From: CAWDZK01 sp963807005 | GTDB taxonomy: Bacteria > Actinomycetota > Actinomycetes > JACCUZ01 | Length of the DNA stretch: 64,000 bases | Assembly: GCA_963807005.1 (NCBI GenBank) | Contig: CAWDZK010000006.1 | Location: forward strand, 1,054,001-1,118,000 | Direction of reading: 5' to 3' | Shown: positions 1 through 8,360 of the stretch, in pieces | How positions within the stretch are numbered: the first letter of the stretch is position 1 | Layout: each line of letters starts with the position of its first letter | Position numbers and translations under genes: made by a program | Notes under the pieces: model-generated | Told to the model about the DNA's origin: nothing | Databases searched by the model: none | The model's input: only the letters and a program-made list of their open reading frames with translations

Positions 1-1368
1 ACCCACCGCGTCGCCGTACAGCGTGGAGTACCCGACGGCGAGCTCGCTCTTGTTGCCGGTCGCCAGGACGAGGTGGCCGTGCTGGTTGGACAGCCCCATC
101 AGGATGACGCCGCGCACCCGGGCCTGCAGGTTCTCCTCGGACAGTCCGGTCAGTGGCACCGCTCCGAGGAACGCCTCCACCATCGGCGCGATGGGGATCG
201 TCGAGTAGACCAGCCCGGTGCGCTCGGCGAGCTCGGCCGCGTCGGTCCTCGAGTGCTCCGAGGAGTAGCTGCTCGGCATCGAGACGCCGTTTACGTTGGC
301 GGCGCCGATGGCGTCGCAGGCGATCGCGGCGGTGAGCGCCGAGTCGATACCGCCGGACAACCCGATGGCGACCGTCGTGAAGCCGTTCTTCCCGACGTAG
401 TCGCGCAGCGCCGTGACGAGCGCGCCGTAGACCTCCGCCTCGTCCGAGAGCCGCTCGGCCACCGGTGCGGCGACGGGCTCCCACGCCGGAAGCGGGTCGG
501 GGGACAGGACGACCCGCTCGATCGTGACGGCGGACCCGTCCGCGGCCTCGACGTGACTGGCGGCGTCAGCCGCGGGCGCCGACGCGTCCGGCAGGTCGAG
601 GTCGACGACCAGCAGCTCCTCGACGAACTGCCGGGCCCGGGCGAGCAGCTCGCCACCGGCGTCGACGACCAGCGAGTCGCCGTCGAAGACCAGCTCGTCC
701 TGACCGCCGACCATGTTCACGTAGGCGAGGGCGCACCCGGCCCCGGCCGCCCGGCGCCGGACGAGGTCGAGCCTGACGTCGTCCTTGTTGCGCTCGTACG
801 GCGAGCCGTTGATGACCAGCAGGAGCCCGGCGCCGGCCTCGCGCGCGACGGCGACCGGTCCGCCCTCCTGCCAGATGTCCTCGCAGATGACGATCGCGAC
901 GTCGACCCCGTGCACCCTGGCCACGGTCAGCGAGCTGCCGGGCACGAAGTTGCGGTACTCGTCGAACACGCCGTAGTTCGGCAGGTGGTGCTTGGCGTAG
1001 CGGGCTGCGACCCGGCCGCGGTGCAGGACGGCCGCGGCGTTCTGGGGGGCGCCCTTGGGGGTCCCCAGGACCGGCACGGCATCCGGGGCGCCGTCGAGGA
1101 AGCCGACCACGACAGCGAGGTCGCCGAGCCCCTCGGTCGCCAGCCGGCCGGCCAGCTCGTCCAGCGCCTGCCGGGAGGCGTCGACGAAGGACCGGCGCAG
1201 CGCGAGGTCCTCGACCGGGTAGCCCGTCAGAGCCATCTCCGGGAACGCCACCAGGTGCGCGCCCTGCTCCGCTGCCCGGCGGGACCAGTCGACGATCTGG
1301 TCGGCGTTGCCGTCGAGGTCCCCGACGACGGGGTCGTGCTGGGCGAGAGCGAGCCGGAGCTGGGCCAC
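1..1368 (-). CDS. nadE: Glutamine-dependent NAD+ synthetase, truncated by window edge
   Basis: This makes NAD+ from deamido-NAD+, ATP and ammonia, taking the ammonia from glutamine through an N-terminal nitrilase-type amidase. The minus-strand reading begins at a GTG (VAQLRLALAQHDPVVGDL). It continues through an amidase domain with the catalytic Glu in AFPEMALTGYP and the Cys in VAIVICEDIW, then a synthetase domain with the ATP-loop motif IGLSGGIDSAL. About 456 residues are visible; the family is usually 550-680, so only the C-terminus is missing. M. tuberculosis and Streptomyces relatives also have nadE near glnA2/glnE (recalled). The divergent neighbour starts about 100 bp away. Confidence 0.93.
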   Translation of the reverse strand, partial: MAQLRLALAQHDPVVGDLDGNADQIVDWSRRAAEQGAHLVAFPEMALTGYPVEDLALRRSFVDASRQALDELAGRLATEGLGDLAVVVGFLDGAPDAVPVLGTPKGAPQNAAAVLHRGRVAARYAKHHLPNYGVFDEYRNFVPGSSLTVARVHGVDVAIVICEDIWQEGGPVAVAREAGAGLLLVINGSPYERNKDDVRLDLVRRRAAGAGCALAYVNMVGGQDELVFDGDSLVVDAGGELLARARQFVEELLVVDLDLPDASAPAADAASHVEAADGSAVTIERVVLSPDPLPAWEPVAAPVAERLSDEAEVYGALVTALRDYVGKNGFTTVAIGLSGGIDSALTAAIACDAIGAANVNGVSMPSSYSSEHSRTDAAELAERTGLVYSTIPIAPMVEAFLGAVPLTGLSEENLQARVRGVILMGLSNQHGHLVLATGNKSELAVGYSTLYGDAVG

Positions 1369-1465
1369 GACGCCAGCGTACGGCGGTCGCGCATCGGTCC
1401 TGCTGGCGGGCGAAGCCTTGAGCGCGCGAGCGATGGCGGCTGAACCACAGATAGGGTCCCCGCAC

Positions 1466-2173
1466 ATGGACATGCTGAAGGGCGAGGAAATCGCCGCGGC
1501 CAAACTGACCGACTGGCGCAAGCTGGCCCAGGGACTGCACGCTCGCTACCTGGTCGACGACTTCGGCACCGGCGCCCGGTTCGTCGCCGCAGTGGGCGAG
1601 GCGGGGGACGCGCTCGGACACCACCCGAGCGTCTCGATCGGCGATGGGTACGTCGACCTCAAGCTGATCACCGCCGATGCCATATACCGCGACGACGAGG
1701 GCACCGAACACGTCGTCGCATGGGTGACCCAGCAGGACATCGACCTCGCGCGACGGATCACCGATATCGCCGCCGACCACAAGGTCGACGCCGAACCGGC
1801 CTCGGTCAGCGTCATCGAGCTCGGCCTCGACACGGCGCACTCCGCGACCATCGCCCCGGTGTGGGCCGCCCTGCTGACCGGGAACGCCGAGGCCCAGGGC
1901 CACGGGTCCCCCAGCGACGAGATCCGGGACGCCACGGGACGGGTACCGAACCTGTGGTTCGGGGACGCCGACGAGCACGAGTCCCCACGTCAGCGGTTCC
2001 ACGTCGAGGTCTATGTGGCGCCAGAGGTGGCCGAGCAACGCATCGCCGCTGCAGTCGCTGCGGGTGGGACGGTCGTCGATGACAGCGGCGCGCCGTCGTT
2101 AACTGTGATAGCCGATCAGGACGGCAACACAGGAGTGGTGTGCGTCGCCGAGTCCCCTGCGACGAAGGACTGA
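1466..2173 (+). CDS. Pterin-4a-carbinolamine dehydratase-like domain fused to a VOC (glyoxalase-like) domain
   Basis: A 235-residue protein with two parts. Residues 1-105 resemble pterin-4a-carbinolamine dehydratase: the LTDWR opening, the ALGHHPSVSI stretch containing the family His-His-Pro, and a late TQQDIDLARRI helix. Residues about 115-235 look like a VOC fold (ELGLDTAHSATIAPVWAALL, then NLWFGD and RFHVEVYV). The start is ATG 1466; a second ATG lies two codons on and no strong ribosome site is visible. The substrate is unknown. No phenylalanine hydroxylase is seen nearby, so true pterin recycling is uncertain and the domain may be a repurposed fold. Confidence 0.75.
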   Translation: MDMLKGEEIAAAKLTDWRKLAQGLHARYLVDDFGTGARFVAAVGEAGDALGHHPSVSIGDGYVDLKLITADAIYRDDEGTEHVVAWVTQQDIDLARRITDIAADHKVDAEPASVSVIELGLDTAHSATIAPVWAALLTGNAEAQGHGSPSDEIRDATGRVPNLWFGDADEHESPRQRFHVEVYVAPEVAEQRIAAAVAAGGTVVDDSGAPSLTVIADQDGNTGVVCVAESPATKD

Positions 2174-2298
2174 ACCACCGACTCGGGTGACCCGCGGCAC
2201 CCGCCATCACAGTCGACGTGACCGGTCTGCAGGTGGCCGGGCGACATCTTCGCGCGGCCCGAGGCACAGGCGTGCAGCTCGGCATGAATTGGGCGTAC

Positions 2299-2328
2299 TT
2301 GGCCACACCCGGGTGGACCCGGTATGTA
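2299..2328 (+). promoter_or_regulatory. Possible sigma-70-type promoter for the methyltransferase gene
   Basis: TTGGCC at 2299-2304 and TATGTA at 2323-2328 are separated by 18 bp. This would place transcription start near 2335, about 27 nt before the preferred GTG start. The -35 is a poor match, so this is a weak call. Confidence 0.3.
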
Positions 2329-2361
2329 TGCACCCATGCTTCCTGCGAGAACGACGTCACG

Positions 2362-3060
2362 GTGACCGCCAGCGACTACGACGGCTTCGCGGACGCCTAC
2401 TCGGCGGCGAACGAGTCCAGCCTCTTCAACGCGTACTACAACCAACCCGAGATCCTCCGCCTCGCCGGCGACGTCTCAGGCCGCCGGATCCTCGACGCGG
2501 GGTGCGGATCCGGGCCGCTGTCGGCCGCACTGCGCGACAAGGGAGCCGCCGTCGCCGGCTTCGACGCGAGTGCAGCCATGGTCGACCTGGCCCGCCAGAG
2601 GCTGGGTGACGACGGCGACGTTCGCGTAGCGGATCTCGGCGGGCCGCTGCCGTTCGCCGACGACGAGTTCGACGACGTCGTGGCATCCCTCGTCCTGCAC
2701 TACGTGGAGGACTGGGGCGGCGCCCTCGCCGAGCTGCGACGCGTGCTCAAGTCTGGCGGTCGCCTGATCCTCTCGGTGATCCACCCCAGCGTCTACGCGA
2801 TCGTGTATCCCGAGGCCGACTACTTCGCGCACACCAAGTACTCCGAGGACTACACCTTCAACGGACAGAGTGTGGTCCTGACCTACTGGCACCGACCCCT
2901 GCACGCCATCACAGACGCCTTCATCTCCGCAGGGTTCCGCATCGCCGCCGTCAGCGAACCGCCCCCTGCGCCGGACACTCCTCGGGAGGTGCTCCCGCCC
3001 GACCTGGAGGAGGGAAGGTCGTTCCTGTGCTTCCTCTTCTTCGTGCTCGAGGCCGTCTGA
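2362..3060 (+). CDS. Class I SAM-dependent methyltransferase
   Basis: A 232-residue Rossmann methyltransferase. Motif I is RILDAGCGSGPLSAAL with the acidic motif II AGFDAS. DLGGPLPFADDEFDDVVASL and LKSGGRLILSVIHP follow as the post-I and motif III strands. I chose GTG 2362, giving MTASDYDGFADAYSAANESS, because family members begin with a YDxFAxxY helix. An ATG at 2284 would add 26 residues that do not look like the family. The substrate cannot be read from sequence. It converges on the GGDEF-EAL gene with a hairpin-rich gap between. Confidence 0.8.
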   Translation: MTASDYDGFADAYSAANESSLFNAYYNQPEILRLAGDVSGRRILDAGCGSGPLSAALRDKGAAVAGFDASAAMVDLARQRLGDDGDVRVADLGGPLPFADDEFDDVVASLVLHYVEDWGGALAELRRVLKSGGRLILSVIHPSVYAIVYPEADYFAHTKYSEDYTFNGQSVVLTYWHRPLHAITDAFISAGFRIAAVSEPPPAPDTPREVLPPDLEEGRSFLCFLFFVLEAV

Positions 3061-3098
3061 GTCCGAACGCGAGCGGTCTGACCCGCCTGACACGTCGA

Positions 3099-3149
3099 GT
3101 GGCGCGTTGGTGCACCCGTCCCGGGTGAGAGTCTGCAAGAACGCGCCAC
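3099..3149. terminator. Nested inverted repeat between convergent genes
   Basis: GTGGCGCGTT at 3099-3108 pairs exactly with AACGCGCCAC at 3140-3149. Inside the loop CACCCG (3113-3118) pairs with CGGGTG (3122-3127). It lies between two convergent genes and is symmetric, so it could end transcription both ways. There is no U-tract. Confidence 0.5.
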
Positions 3150-3170
3150 AGAGTGGGCGACCCCGGCAGG

Positions 3171-5714
3171 TCAGATGCGGCGGAGTCGGCGCGCCGGGTC
3201 GTCGGCCTGGTCGGTCTGGTCGGCCTGGCCGGTCTGGTCGGTCTGCCCGGCCCGGATCCGGGTCGCGTATGCGGCGAAGTGCTCGGACAGCCAGCCGGTC
3301 ATGGTGTCGGCCGCCATCGGCCGGGCGAGGAAGTAGCCCTGCACCAGGTCGCACTCCAGCTCCTGCAGGAGCCGCCAGCTGGCCTCGTCCTCGACGCCCT
3401 CGGCCACGACGCGCAGGCCGAGGTCGTGCCCGAGGCCGATGACTGCCCGCACGATCGCCTGGTCCTCGGCGCGCTCGGCGAGCTGGCGGACGAACGAGCG
3501 GTCGATCTTGACCTCGTGCACCGGCAGCCGGCGCAGCCGGGTCAGCGAGGAGTACCCGGTGCCGAAGTCGTCGACGGAGATGTGCAGACCGAGCGCGACC
3601 AGGCCCTCGAGCGCGCGCACCGCGCGCTCGGGGTCGGAGACGATCGCGCTCTCGGTGACCTCCAGCTTGAGCAGGGCCGCCGGCAGTCCGGCCTGGACCA
3701 GCGTCCGCGCCACCGTGTCGGCAAGCTCGGGCTCGAGCAGGTTGCGCATCGAGATGTTGACGGCCATCAGGACCGGCGTGCCGGTGTCTCGCCAGGTGAC
3801 GCACTGCCGCACGGCCGTGTCGATGACGAAGCGGGTCAGCGGCTTGATCAGACCGGTGTGCTCGGCGAGCGGGATGAACTCGTCGGGGGGCACGTTCCCC
3901 CACAAGGGGTGGTGCCAGCGCAGCAGCGCCTCGACGCCGGTGACCTGGCCCGTCGCGGGGTCCGCCTGCGGCTGGTAGTGCAGCTCCAGCGTGTTGTCCT
4001 CGACGGCGCGGGCGAGGTCCCCGATGAGGGACAGTCGCCGCGAGCTGTACGGGTCGCGGTTCGGGTCGTAGCGGGCGACGCCGGTCGAGCCGTGCTTGGC
4101 GTCGTACATCGCGACCTCGGCCCGTCGGAGCAGCAGCGCCGCCGACGAGCCGTCGCGCGGCGTGGAGGCGATGCCGATCGACGCCATGACGTCGAGGGTG
4201 ACCTCGCCCAGGTCGAACGGGCGGGCCATGTCGCGCGTGATGCGGGAGACCATGCCCTCGATGTGGACGTCGTCGCCACCGAGGAGTACGGCGAACTCGT
4301 CCCCGCCGAGCCGTGCCACCACGGTCTCTCCCCGCTCGACCTGCCGCAAGCGTCGACCGACCTCGCCCAGGAGCCGGTCGCCGACGTCGTGGCCGAGGGT
4401 GTCGTTGACCTCCTTGAACCGGTCGACGTCCATCAGCAGCACGGCGGCCGAGCCGTCGGTCAGCAGGCGCTTCTCCAGCCGCTGCTGGAAGTGCAGGCGG
4501 TTCGGCAGCCCGGTCAGTGGGTCGTGCAGCGAGAGGTGCTCGGTCTCCTGGGCAGCGGCCCTGACCCGGGCCACCAGGCCGGAGTTGGTGAGGGCGACGC
4601 TGGCATGCCCTGCGAGCGCTTCGAACAGCTTGAGGTCCTCACGATCGAAGGTGCTCACGTCGTCGAGCCGGTCGGTGACCAGGAAGACGCCGGTGATCTC
4701 ACCGCCGTCCCGCAGCGGGGCCGCCATGCCGTCGACGTGTCCGTCCGCGCGCAACGTGTCGTGCTCCGGGCCGACTCCGCCTCGGGGGAGCAGCACGGGC
4801 TGGCCGTGGCATGCCGGCGCCCACCACTGGGTGGAGTTGGGCTGGCAGAGGACAACCGACGCCGAGCGGGCCCGCAGCAGCTGGCAGGCCTCGAGCCGGA
4901 CCGTCTCCAGCACCGACTCGTCCTGCAGCGCCCGGTCGACCGAGCGGGTGTACTGGTAGAGGAGCTCGAGCCGGCTGTACCGGAGCCGCTGCACGTGGAA
5001 GCCGCGGTACAGGGCGAAGCTCAGCACGGCCATCACGGCCAGCAGCGCCAGGGCGGCCAGGGAGTCCTGCAGGACGAGCACCGCCACCAGGGCGAGATCG
5101 GTCACCACCACGGTGCCGATCGCGGCCGTCGCGAGGGTACGAACGAGCTCGGGGAGGTCCCACCGGCTGAGCCGCAGGCTGATGATGACGAACAGCGCCA
5201 GGTTGGCGACCAAGTCGGCGGAGAGGGTCGCGGCGAGCGCGGCGACCCAGGTGCCGGCTGTGAGGTCGGCTGCCGGCACGGCGATCAGCGCGAGGACACC
5301 CGCGAAGACGAGGCAGGCCACGGTCACCTGGGCGAGCGTCGAGGCGATGTTGAAGGCGGCCTTGATGGGCTGGTTCCGCCGCAGCACCAGGTGCGCGACC
5401 GCCACCCCGGTCACCGCGGCGAGCAGGATCTGGTCGGCCGGCAGGAAGAACAGGCCGATCACCAACGGGGCCTGGTTCAGGGTGATGCTGTGGTTGTCCC
5501 GCCCGAACGGCAGGTGCACCGCGAACCGCTCGCTCAGCGCGAACAGGGCGGCGACGACCGGCCACCACACGTGCGGGCTCAGCGGGTCGAGCGTGACACC
5601 CGGCCGCCACAGCAGCAGGCCGACGGCAGCCAGGATCGCGCTGACGGCCCAGATCGGGGCGTCAGGCGGGAGCGACCGACGGTGCACATGGCCGATTGTG
5701 GGCCATCCGACCAC
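3171..5714 (-). CDS. Membrane GAF-GGDEF-EAL protein (c-di-GMP synthesis and breakdown)
   Basis: An 847-residue signalling protein. Residues about 15-240 hold six to eight hydrophobic segments of a membrane sensor; 250-395 resemble a GAF domain. A GGDEF domain follows with an intact LGGDEFAVLL near residue 470, so cyclase activity is possible. An EAL domain with EALLRW near 593 and DDFGTGYSS near 713 keeps the metal-binding features of active phosphodiesterases. The C-terminus ends in a low-complexity QTDQTGQADQTDQADD tail encoded by imperfect repeats around 3208-3245. The longest start is GTG 5714; a GTG eight codons later is possible. Net activity cannot be told from sequence. Confidence 0.92.
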   Translation of the reverse strand: MVGWPTIGHVHRRSLPPDAPIWAVSAILAAVGLLLWRPGVTLDPLSPHVWWPVVAALFALSERFAVHLPFGRDNHSITLNQAPLVIGLFFLPADQILLAAVTGVAVAHLVLRRNQPIKAAFNIASTLAQVTVACLVFAGVLALIAVPAADLTAGTWVAALAATLSADLVANLALFVIISLRLSRWDLPELVRTLATAAIGTVVVTDLALVAVLVLQDSLAALALLAVMAVLSFALYRGFHVQRLRYSRLELLYQYTRSVDRALQDESVLETVRLEACQLLRARSASVVLCQPNSTQWWAPACHGQPVLLPRGGVGPEHDTLRADGHVDGMAAPLRDGGEITGVFLVTDRLDDVSTFDREDLKLFEALAGHASVALTNSGLVARVRAAAQETEHLSLHDPLTGLPNRLHFQQRLEKRLLTDGSAAVLLMDVDRFKEVNDTLGHDVGDRLLGEVGRRLRQVERGETVVARLGGDEFAVLLGGDDVHIEGMVSRITRDMARPFDLGEVTLDVMASIGIASTPRDGSSAALLLRRAEVAMYDAKHGSTGVARYDPNRDPYSSRRLSLIGDLARAVEDNTLELHYQPQADPATGQVTGVEALLRWHHPLWGNVPPDEFIPLAEHTGLIKPLTRFVIDTAVRQCVTWRDTGTPVLMAVNISMRNLLEPELADTVARTLVQAGLPAALLKLEVTESAIVSDPERAVRALEGLVALGLHISVDDFGTGYSSLTRLRRLPVHEVKIDRSFVRQLAERAEDQAIVRAVIGLGHDLGLRVVAEGVEDEASWRLLQELECDLVQGYFLARPMAADTMTGWLSEHFAAYATRIRAGQTDQTGQADQTDQADDPARRLRRI

Positions 5715-5787
5715 GTTCCGTAGTGTTCAGGCCGCTTCCGGAGGCGTGTTTGACCCTTTCGGGCCAGATGCGGGGGGTGCGGTGGCG

Positions 5788-6000
5788 TCAGCGACCGCCG
5801 AGCCGGGTGTTCCACGAGGCGCCGGCCAGGTCCTTCTTGTTCCAGGACGCCCCGGCCTGGTCCTTCTTGTTCCACGACGCCCCGGCCGAGTCCTGACCCG
5901 CCGAGGTGAGGACCCCGGTGAGCAGGGCGACAGCGACCAGGACGAGCGCGGCGAGCAGGGCGAGCACGGGGGAGAACGTGCGGGCGGTGGCAGTGCGCAT
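5788..6000 (-). CDS. Small secreted or anchored peptide with AGASWN repeats
   Basis: A 70-residue protein I do not recognise. Residues 1-36 form a basic start plus a long hydrophobic segment (signal peptide or single anchor). The rest is 10-residue repeats: AGASWNKKDQ, AGASWNKKDL and a final AGASWN, then TRLGGR. The ATG has a well-placed GGAG seven bases upstream, which supports a real gene. It is divergent from glnA2 and shares its 257-bp upstream region. Options include a secreted structural or signalling peptide or a modified-peptide precursor. No modification enzyme is adjacent. Confidence 0.7.
   Translation of the reverse strand: MRTATARTFSPVLALLAALVLVAVALLTGVLTSAGQDSAGASWNKKDQAGASWNKKDLAGASWNTRLGGR
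5827..5886 (-). repeat. 30-bp tandem repeat (two copies plus a partial third)
   Basis: Two 30-bp units, 5827-5856 and 5857-5886, match at 28 of 30 positions. A partial unit at 5809-5826 continues the series. They encode the AGASWNKKD repeats of the small secreted peptide. Confidence 0.9.
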
Positions 6001-6049
6001 GTCAGCTCCAGAGCGAGTCGTGGCCCCGAGCGGGGCGGCGGGGTGCCTC

Positions 6050-6080
6050 GATCATCGGGGATCGTCTGCCATCGATGATC
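6050..6080. promoter_or_regulatory. Inverted repeat upstream of the small repeat peptide
   Basis: GATCATCG (6050-6057) and CGATGATC (6073-6080) are exact inverted halves 15 bp apart, about 50 bp upstream of the small peptide start. This spacing suits a dimeric repressor operator, but no regulator is identified. Confidence 0.35.
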
Positions 6081-6218
6081 CACGGAAACACGCGGAGAGG
6101 GCAAAAAGTACGTTCTGCCGGGTCCCCCGCACGGGCGTATCCGTCCCGGAGAACGCCCACTTGGCGTAACCATTTGAGTGCTCAACGTGACGGGCACCCG
6201 GCGAGAGAGCGCCTCGTC

Positions 6219-6234
6219 GTAACACGGCGGAAAC
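6219..6234 (+). promoter_or_regulatory. GlnR-type a-b half-site upstream of glnA2
   Basis: GTAACACGGCGGAAAC fits the actinobacterial GlnR box GTnAC-n6-GAAAC exactly, and the identical 16-mer occurs upstream of glnA1. It sits only 24 bp before the glnA2 ATG, where a bound regulator could block rather than activate. GTAAC at 6166 and GTGAC at 6187 nearby are degenerate extra boxes at best. Confidence 0.65.
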
Positions 6235-6257
6235 ACCGGACCGGCACGATCGACGTC

Positions 6258-7592
6258 ATGGACAAGCAGCAGGAGTTCGTGCTCCGGACCCTCGAGGAGC
6301 GCGACATCCGGTTCGTGCGGCTCTGGTTCACCGACGTGCTCGGGACGCTGAAGTCGGTGGCGGTGGCGCCGGCCGAGCTGGAAGGGGCGTTCGACGAGGG
6401 GATCGGCTTCGACGGCTCGGCCATCGAGGGCTTCGCCCGGGTCGCCGAGTCGGACATGCTGGCCAAGCCGGACCCCGGGACGTTCCAGATCCTGCCGTGG
6501 CGCTCCGAGTCACCGGGGACGGCGCGGATGTTCTGCGACATCGTCCTGCCGGACGGCACCCCGTCGTACGCCGACCCGCGCCAGGTCCTCAAGCGGACCC
6601 TGTCCAAGGCCGCGGAGCTGGGCTTCGCCTTCTACACCCACCCGGAGATCGAGTTCTTCCTCTTCCGCGACCACCTGCAGGGCCAGATGCCGGTCCCGGT
6701 CGACCAGGGCGGCTACTTCGACCACATCGCGCACGGGATCGGCCACGACTTCCGCCGCGACGCCATCACGATGCTCGAGAACATGGGCATCTCGGTGGAG
6801 TTCAGCCACCACGAGGGGGCGCCGGGACAGCAGGAGATCGACCTGCGCTACGCCGATGCGCTGTCCACCGCGGACAACGTCATGACCTTCCGGCACGTGA
6901 TGAAGCAGGTGGCGCTCAGCCAGGGTGTCCAGGCCTCGTTCATGCCGAAGCCGTTCACCGACAAACCAGGCTCGGGCATGCACACGCACGTCTCGCTGTT
7001 CGAGGGCGAGCGCAACGCCTTCTACGAGGCCGGTGCCCAGTTCCAGCTGTCGAAGGTGGCCCGGTCGTTCATCGCCGGTCTGCTCCGGCACGCGCCGGAG
7101 ATCACCGCGGTCACGAACCAGTGGGTGAACTCCTACAAGCGGCTGCTCGGAGGCGGCGAGGCGCCCGCCTACGTCTGCTGGGGTCACAACAACCGGTCAG
7201 CGATGGTCCGGGTGCCGATGTACAAGCCGGCCAAGGGCCAGTCCACCCGGGTCGAGGTGCGCAGCCCAGACTCCGCCTGCAACCCCTACCTCGCCTATGC
7301 CGTGATCCTCGGCGCGGGCCTCAAGGGCATCGAGCAGGGCTACGAGCTGCCGGACGGTGCCGAGGACGACGTGTGGGCCCTCACCGATGCCGAGCGGCAG
7401 GCGCTGGGGATCGAGCCGCTGCCGACGAACCTGTCCGAGGCGATCCGGCGGATGGAGTCCAGCGAGCTGGTCGCCGAGACGCTCGGCGAGCACGTCTTCG
7501 ACTTCTTCCTGCGCAACAAGCGGGCCGAGTGGCTGGAGTACCGGCGCGAGGTCACCGCGTTCGAGCTCGACCGGTACCTCTGGGCGCTGTGA
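6258..7592 (+). CDS. glnA2: Glutamine synthetase-like enzyme, GlnA2 type
   Basis: A 444-residue type I glutamine synthetase fold. MDKQQEFVLRTLEERDIRF and GIGFDGSAIEGFARV are typical of mycobacterial/streptomycete GlnA2. Metal and ATP motifs are present (EIEFFLF, HHEGAPGQQEIDLRY, KPFTDKPGSGMHTH, NNRSAMVRVP). The adenylylation tyrosine of GlnA1 is replaced here (DDVWALTDAE), so GlnE control is unlikely. In Streptomyces a GlnA2 was reported as a gamma-glutamylpolyamine synthetase (recalled), so the substrate may be a polyamine rather than ammonia. ATG 6258 has no clear ribosome site. It is first in a coupled operon; the next gene starts inside its stop codon. Confidence 0.9.
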   Translation: MDKQQEFVLRTLEERDIRFVRLWFTDVLGTLKSVAVAPAELEGAFDEGIGFDGSAIEGFARVAESDMLAKPDPGTFQILPWRSESPGTARMFCDIVLPDGTPSYADPRQVLKRTLSKAAELGFAFYTHPEIEFFLFRDHLQGQMPVPVDQGGYFDHIAHGIGHDFRRDAITMLENMGISVEFSHHEGAPGQQEIDLRYADALSTADNVMTFRHVMKQVALSQGVQASFMPKPFTDKPGSGMHTHVSLFEGERNAFYEAGAQFQLSKVARSFIAGLLRHAPEITAVTNQWVNSYKRLLGGGEAPAYVCWGHNNRSAMVRVPMYKPAKGQSTRVEVRSPDSACNPYLAYAVILGAGLKGIEQGYELPDGAEDDVWALTDAERQALGIEPLPTNLSEAIRRMESSELVAETLGEHVFDFFLRNKRAEWLEYRREVTAFELDRYLWAL

Positions 7593-8359
7593 CCACCGAC
7601 GGACGCCCACGGGTCCTCGTCGTCCAGCACGAGTCGAGCACCGGGCCGGGCTGGTTCGGCCGCTGGCTGACCGAGGCCGGGGTGCAGCTCGACGTGTGCC
7701 ATCCCTACGCCGGCGACCCGCTGCCGCACCTCGACCGGACGCAGGTCGACGGGCTGCTGGTGCTCGGCGGAGCGATGGCACCGGCGGACGACGAGGCCTG
7801 CCCGTGGCTTCCCGCCACCCGGGCGATGCTGGCCGACGCCGTCGCGTCCGGGCTGCCGACGTTCGGCATCTGCCTGGGCGCGGAGCTGCTCGCCCTCGGC
7901 TGCGGCGGGACGGTCCGCCGCGGGACTGCCGGGGCCGAGCTCGGGGTCCTCGGGGTCGATCTCGCGGACGAGGCGACCGACGACCCGGTGTTCGGTGTGC
8001 TGCCCGCGACCGTGCGGGTGGTGCAGTGGCACTGGGAGGAGATCGCCGGGCTTCCGGACGGGGCGGTGCTGCTGGCCTCGTCGCCGGCCTACCGGCACCA
8101 GGCCTTCCGGCTCGGCAGCGCCGCCTGGGGGGTGCAGGGGCACCCGGAGGTGACCGGCGACATCGCCGCGTCCTGGGCGCGGGAGGACAGCCCGCTGCTT
8201 GTCGCCGCGGGCCGCAGCCCCGAGGACCTGGTCGCCGAGGTCCGCGCCGCCGAGGGCGAGCTGTCCGCGACCTGGCAGCCGGTGGCCGACGCGTTCGCCA
8301 CGGCGGTCCGCCGGGCGTCGCGGCGAGCGCGGGACGAGACGGCGGCGCCCGGTCGGTAG
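7589..8359 (+). CDS. Class I glutamine amidotransferase-fold hydrolase
   Basis: A 256-residue stand-alone GATase1 domain. The nucleophile Cys lies in FGICLGAELLAL and the His in WGVQGHPEVTGD, with an oxyanion stretch LVLGGAMAPADD near residue 60. GTG 7589 overlaps the glnA2 stop by four bases, implying translational coupling and a matched amount of product. No synthetase domain is attached, so it either feeds ammonia to a partner or hydrolyses gamma-glutamyl bonds like PuuD. Paired with GlnA2, the second reading gives a PuuA/PuuD-like polyamine route; that is inference. Confidence 0.82.
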   Translation: MTTDGRPRVLVVQHESSTGPGWFGRWLTEAGVQLDVCHPYAGDPLPHLDRTQVDGLLVLGGAMAPADDEACPWLPATRAMLADAVASGLPTFGICLGAELLALGCGGTVRRGTAGAELGVLGVDLADEATDDPVFGVLPATVRVVQWHWEEIAGLPDGAVLLASSPAYRHQAFRLGSAAWGVQGHPEVTGDIAASWAREDSPLLVAAGRSPEDLVAEVRAAEGELSATWQPVADAFATAVRRASRRARDETAAPGR

Positions 8360-8360
8360 C

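Noticed and set aside
3153..5723. 856-codon open frame on the plus strand
   Set aside because: It is the exact antisense of the GGDEF-EAL gene; high GC keeps opposite frames open. No recognisable domain and the composition is that of a shadow frame.
6166..6191. Second full GlnR site before glnA2 (GTAAC at 6166, GTGAC at 6187)
   Set aside because: The matching GAAAC boxes are missing and the phasing is one base off, so only the 6219-6234 half-site is called.
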